A stretch of 64,000 nucleotides of DNA from Bombyx mori (lineage: Eukaryota; Arthropoda; Insecta; Lepidoptera; Bombycidae), in the NCBI RefSeq assembly GCF_030269925.1, contig NC_085109.1, forward strand, positions 6,076,001 through 6,140,000, written 5' to 3'. Both the position numbers and the translations under genes were made by a program. Positions 62,366 through 64,000 of the stretch are shown piece by piece (the stretch's first letter is position 1; every line of letters starts with the position of its first letter). The notes under the pieces were generated by a model. That model ran no database searches. It saw nothing but the letters and a program-made list of their open reading frames with translations, and was not told the DNA's origin.

Positions 62366-62610
62366 TTACTGGTGGTAGGACCTCTTGTGGGTCCGCACGG
62401 GTAGGTACCACTACCCTGCCTATTTCTGTTGTGAAGCAGTAATGCGGTTTGAAGGGTGGGGCAGCCGTAATTACTATACTGAAGCCTTAGAACTTATATC
62501 TCAAAGTGGGTGACGGCATTTATGTTGTAGATGTCTATGGGCTCCGTTAACAACTTAACACCAGGTGGGTTTGTGAGCTCATCCACCCATCTATGCAATA
62601 AATAAATAAA
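62366..62610 (+). repeat. Bm1-like SINE, 5'-truncated
   Basis: ACTGGTGGTAGGACCTCTTG through a GTGAGCTCATCCACCC segment, and a GCAATAAATAAATAAA tail. Confidence 0.8.
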
Positions 62611-64000
62611 ATAAGAACAATGCGATGGCAAGCCTAAACATTTAACAAAACAGAGATTTATCCTGAAAATTGAAATTGTTGTTTTAAACCAACCGTCGCG
62701 CAGATTCCGTTTTCCAACTGACTTATCATAATTTGATATTATAATTAAGATATTGTTTGCTACTAATGAGTCTAGTACATTATCCTATAATCGGCTTCTA
62801 GAAAATACGCCATGACATGTCAAATGTATGATTTTGAATAACAAAATATTTGTTTATCAGCATTTTAATTTCTGTTGACGTTATCAAAGTTGTCTCGTCA
62901 AATGTACATTTTATACACAATGACCGCATTCGAAAATTATCAACAAGCAAATCGAATGCTTGTAATATTAATTCTACTAATTGATCTCATTTATATTTCT
63001 TATGAAACGTATTACTGTATATTTTTTTTTTTCCGGTTTAGCGTACGTGGTGGTCCCGGGTAATTATTTTTTTAAATGTTTGTTTCACCGAATGGCCAAA
63101 ATGTCAAATGTCAAAGCTGTATCTAATAAAAAAAAAATCATTTATAATTATACTCTTTCTGATTTAGTATTTTCTTAGATTTTCGCGATTCGTAAATGTA
63201 ATTAAAACTAAGTTTACCTTTTAATCTCGCGGTGATCATTTTGATACTTAGGTACTGATTTTAAAATAGAGAGACTTATCTGCTTGCATTCTTGTTAAAT
63301 TAGCAACGATTAAAATCAAAGTACCTGAAATAAAAGCTCTTCTATCTTCTATCAGTTGATTTAAATCATAAAGCTAAATTGTAGCGGAATACATTTTTGA
63401 TGCTCCAATGAACAAAAATGGTAAACCAAACATAGACAAAAAATGTTCATTTGATGTCATGATTTTTTACGTAACATTTTTTGTAAACGTCTTCAGACGC
63501 TTCTGTAGATTAGTCACAATCATTTAAGCGCTATAAAATAATTAATTGTAAGCGTAAGCATTTCCTTTTTATTATTACTATTATATTTGAAAATATTACT
63601 TACGCCATTATGACTTTTCATGGATATTATGTTTAATTTTTTTAAATGAAGACCATGGTTTTATTGCTTCGATTCAAAAATGTATAGCATGTTCATTTCT
63701 TACTTTTTAATGCCTCAAAATATTAAAAGAACATAATTTACAAATGCTCTTCGAGCTTCGAGCTAGATTATTTTTATTATACAGAAAGAATAGTCGATCA
63801 CAACCGCAGTCTTTATGAAAGTCGTCATTAATGATACATTTTTTTAAATTAATCGCTATAGCGCCAATTGTTCGTTGATGGTCATTAAAGAGTTCCTTGA
63901 AGTACCAGTAACCACTGTACAAAATTACAACTCACTCAGATAAAAGACACACAACCGCTTACATCATTTGGAATTGAACCCGTTGAATTTATGAAGGACT
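62611..64000. other. AT-rich intergenic stretch, nothing recognised
   Basis: Only short ORFs without recognisable motifs are present. No repeat I can name. Confidence 0.5.

Noticed and set aside
1..64000. CRISPR array, operon, phage defence system or biosynthetic cluster
   Set aside because: The window is intron-containing insect DNA. Repeats are dispersed or tandem without spacer structure, and no such genes were found.

Overview
This window looks like nuclear DNA of a lepidopteran, most likely the silkworm Bombyx mori or a close relative. The background is AT-rich, intron-split and repeat-dense. It holds many copies of a Bm1-like tRNA-derived SINE, R1-clade and Jockey-clade LINEs, mariner, PIF/Harbinger and Helitron-like elements. 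The species call is inferred from repeat types recalled from memory, not from a search.

Host gene, + strand, about 3.2-26 kb. The only clearly recognisable host gene is the 3' half of a cyclic-nucleotide phosphodiesterase of the PDE11 type. Ten exons (3203-3361, 13195-13329, 16468-16617, 16974-17024, 19083-19337, 19846-19955, 20553-20741, 21431-21659, 22753-22836, 23664-24002) join into one open frame of 566 residues plus stop. Every intron is GT-AG. The exons cover the end of a GAF domain and the whole PDEase catalytic domain. The start codon and N-terminal GAF region lie left of the window.

Mobile layer. The first intron carries a complete R1-clade LINE (3580-10687, - strand, both ORFs open) inserted into a Bm1-like SINE with a 14-bp target duplication. 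A truncated relative lies at 54135-54950. A complete Jockey-clade LINE (48325-53491, - strand) lies downstream. The region from 24 to 64 kb is otherwise a mosaic: a mariner with lesions (37848-39138), a deleted PIF/Harbinger element just after the PDE11 stop codon, two Helitron-like families, hairpin MITEs, many SINE copies and 5'-truncated LINE tails. Several elements are nested. Two old repeat copies preserve 'empty sites' that define the ends of younger elements to the base.

I found no second host gene I can defend between 24 and 64 kb. One possible short coding exon near 35.8 kb is flagged as weak. I saw no CRISPR array, rRNA, true tRNA gene or bacterial-type system. The best second looks are the telomere-like array enclosed by an inverted repeat in the LINE 5' UTR, the base-exact Helitron-like insertion with its paralogous empty site, and the repeat-derived sequences abutting PDE11 splice sites.
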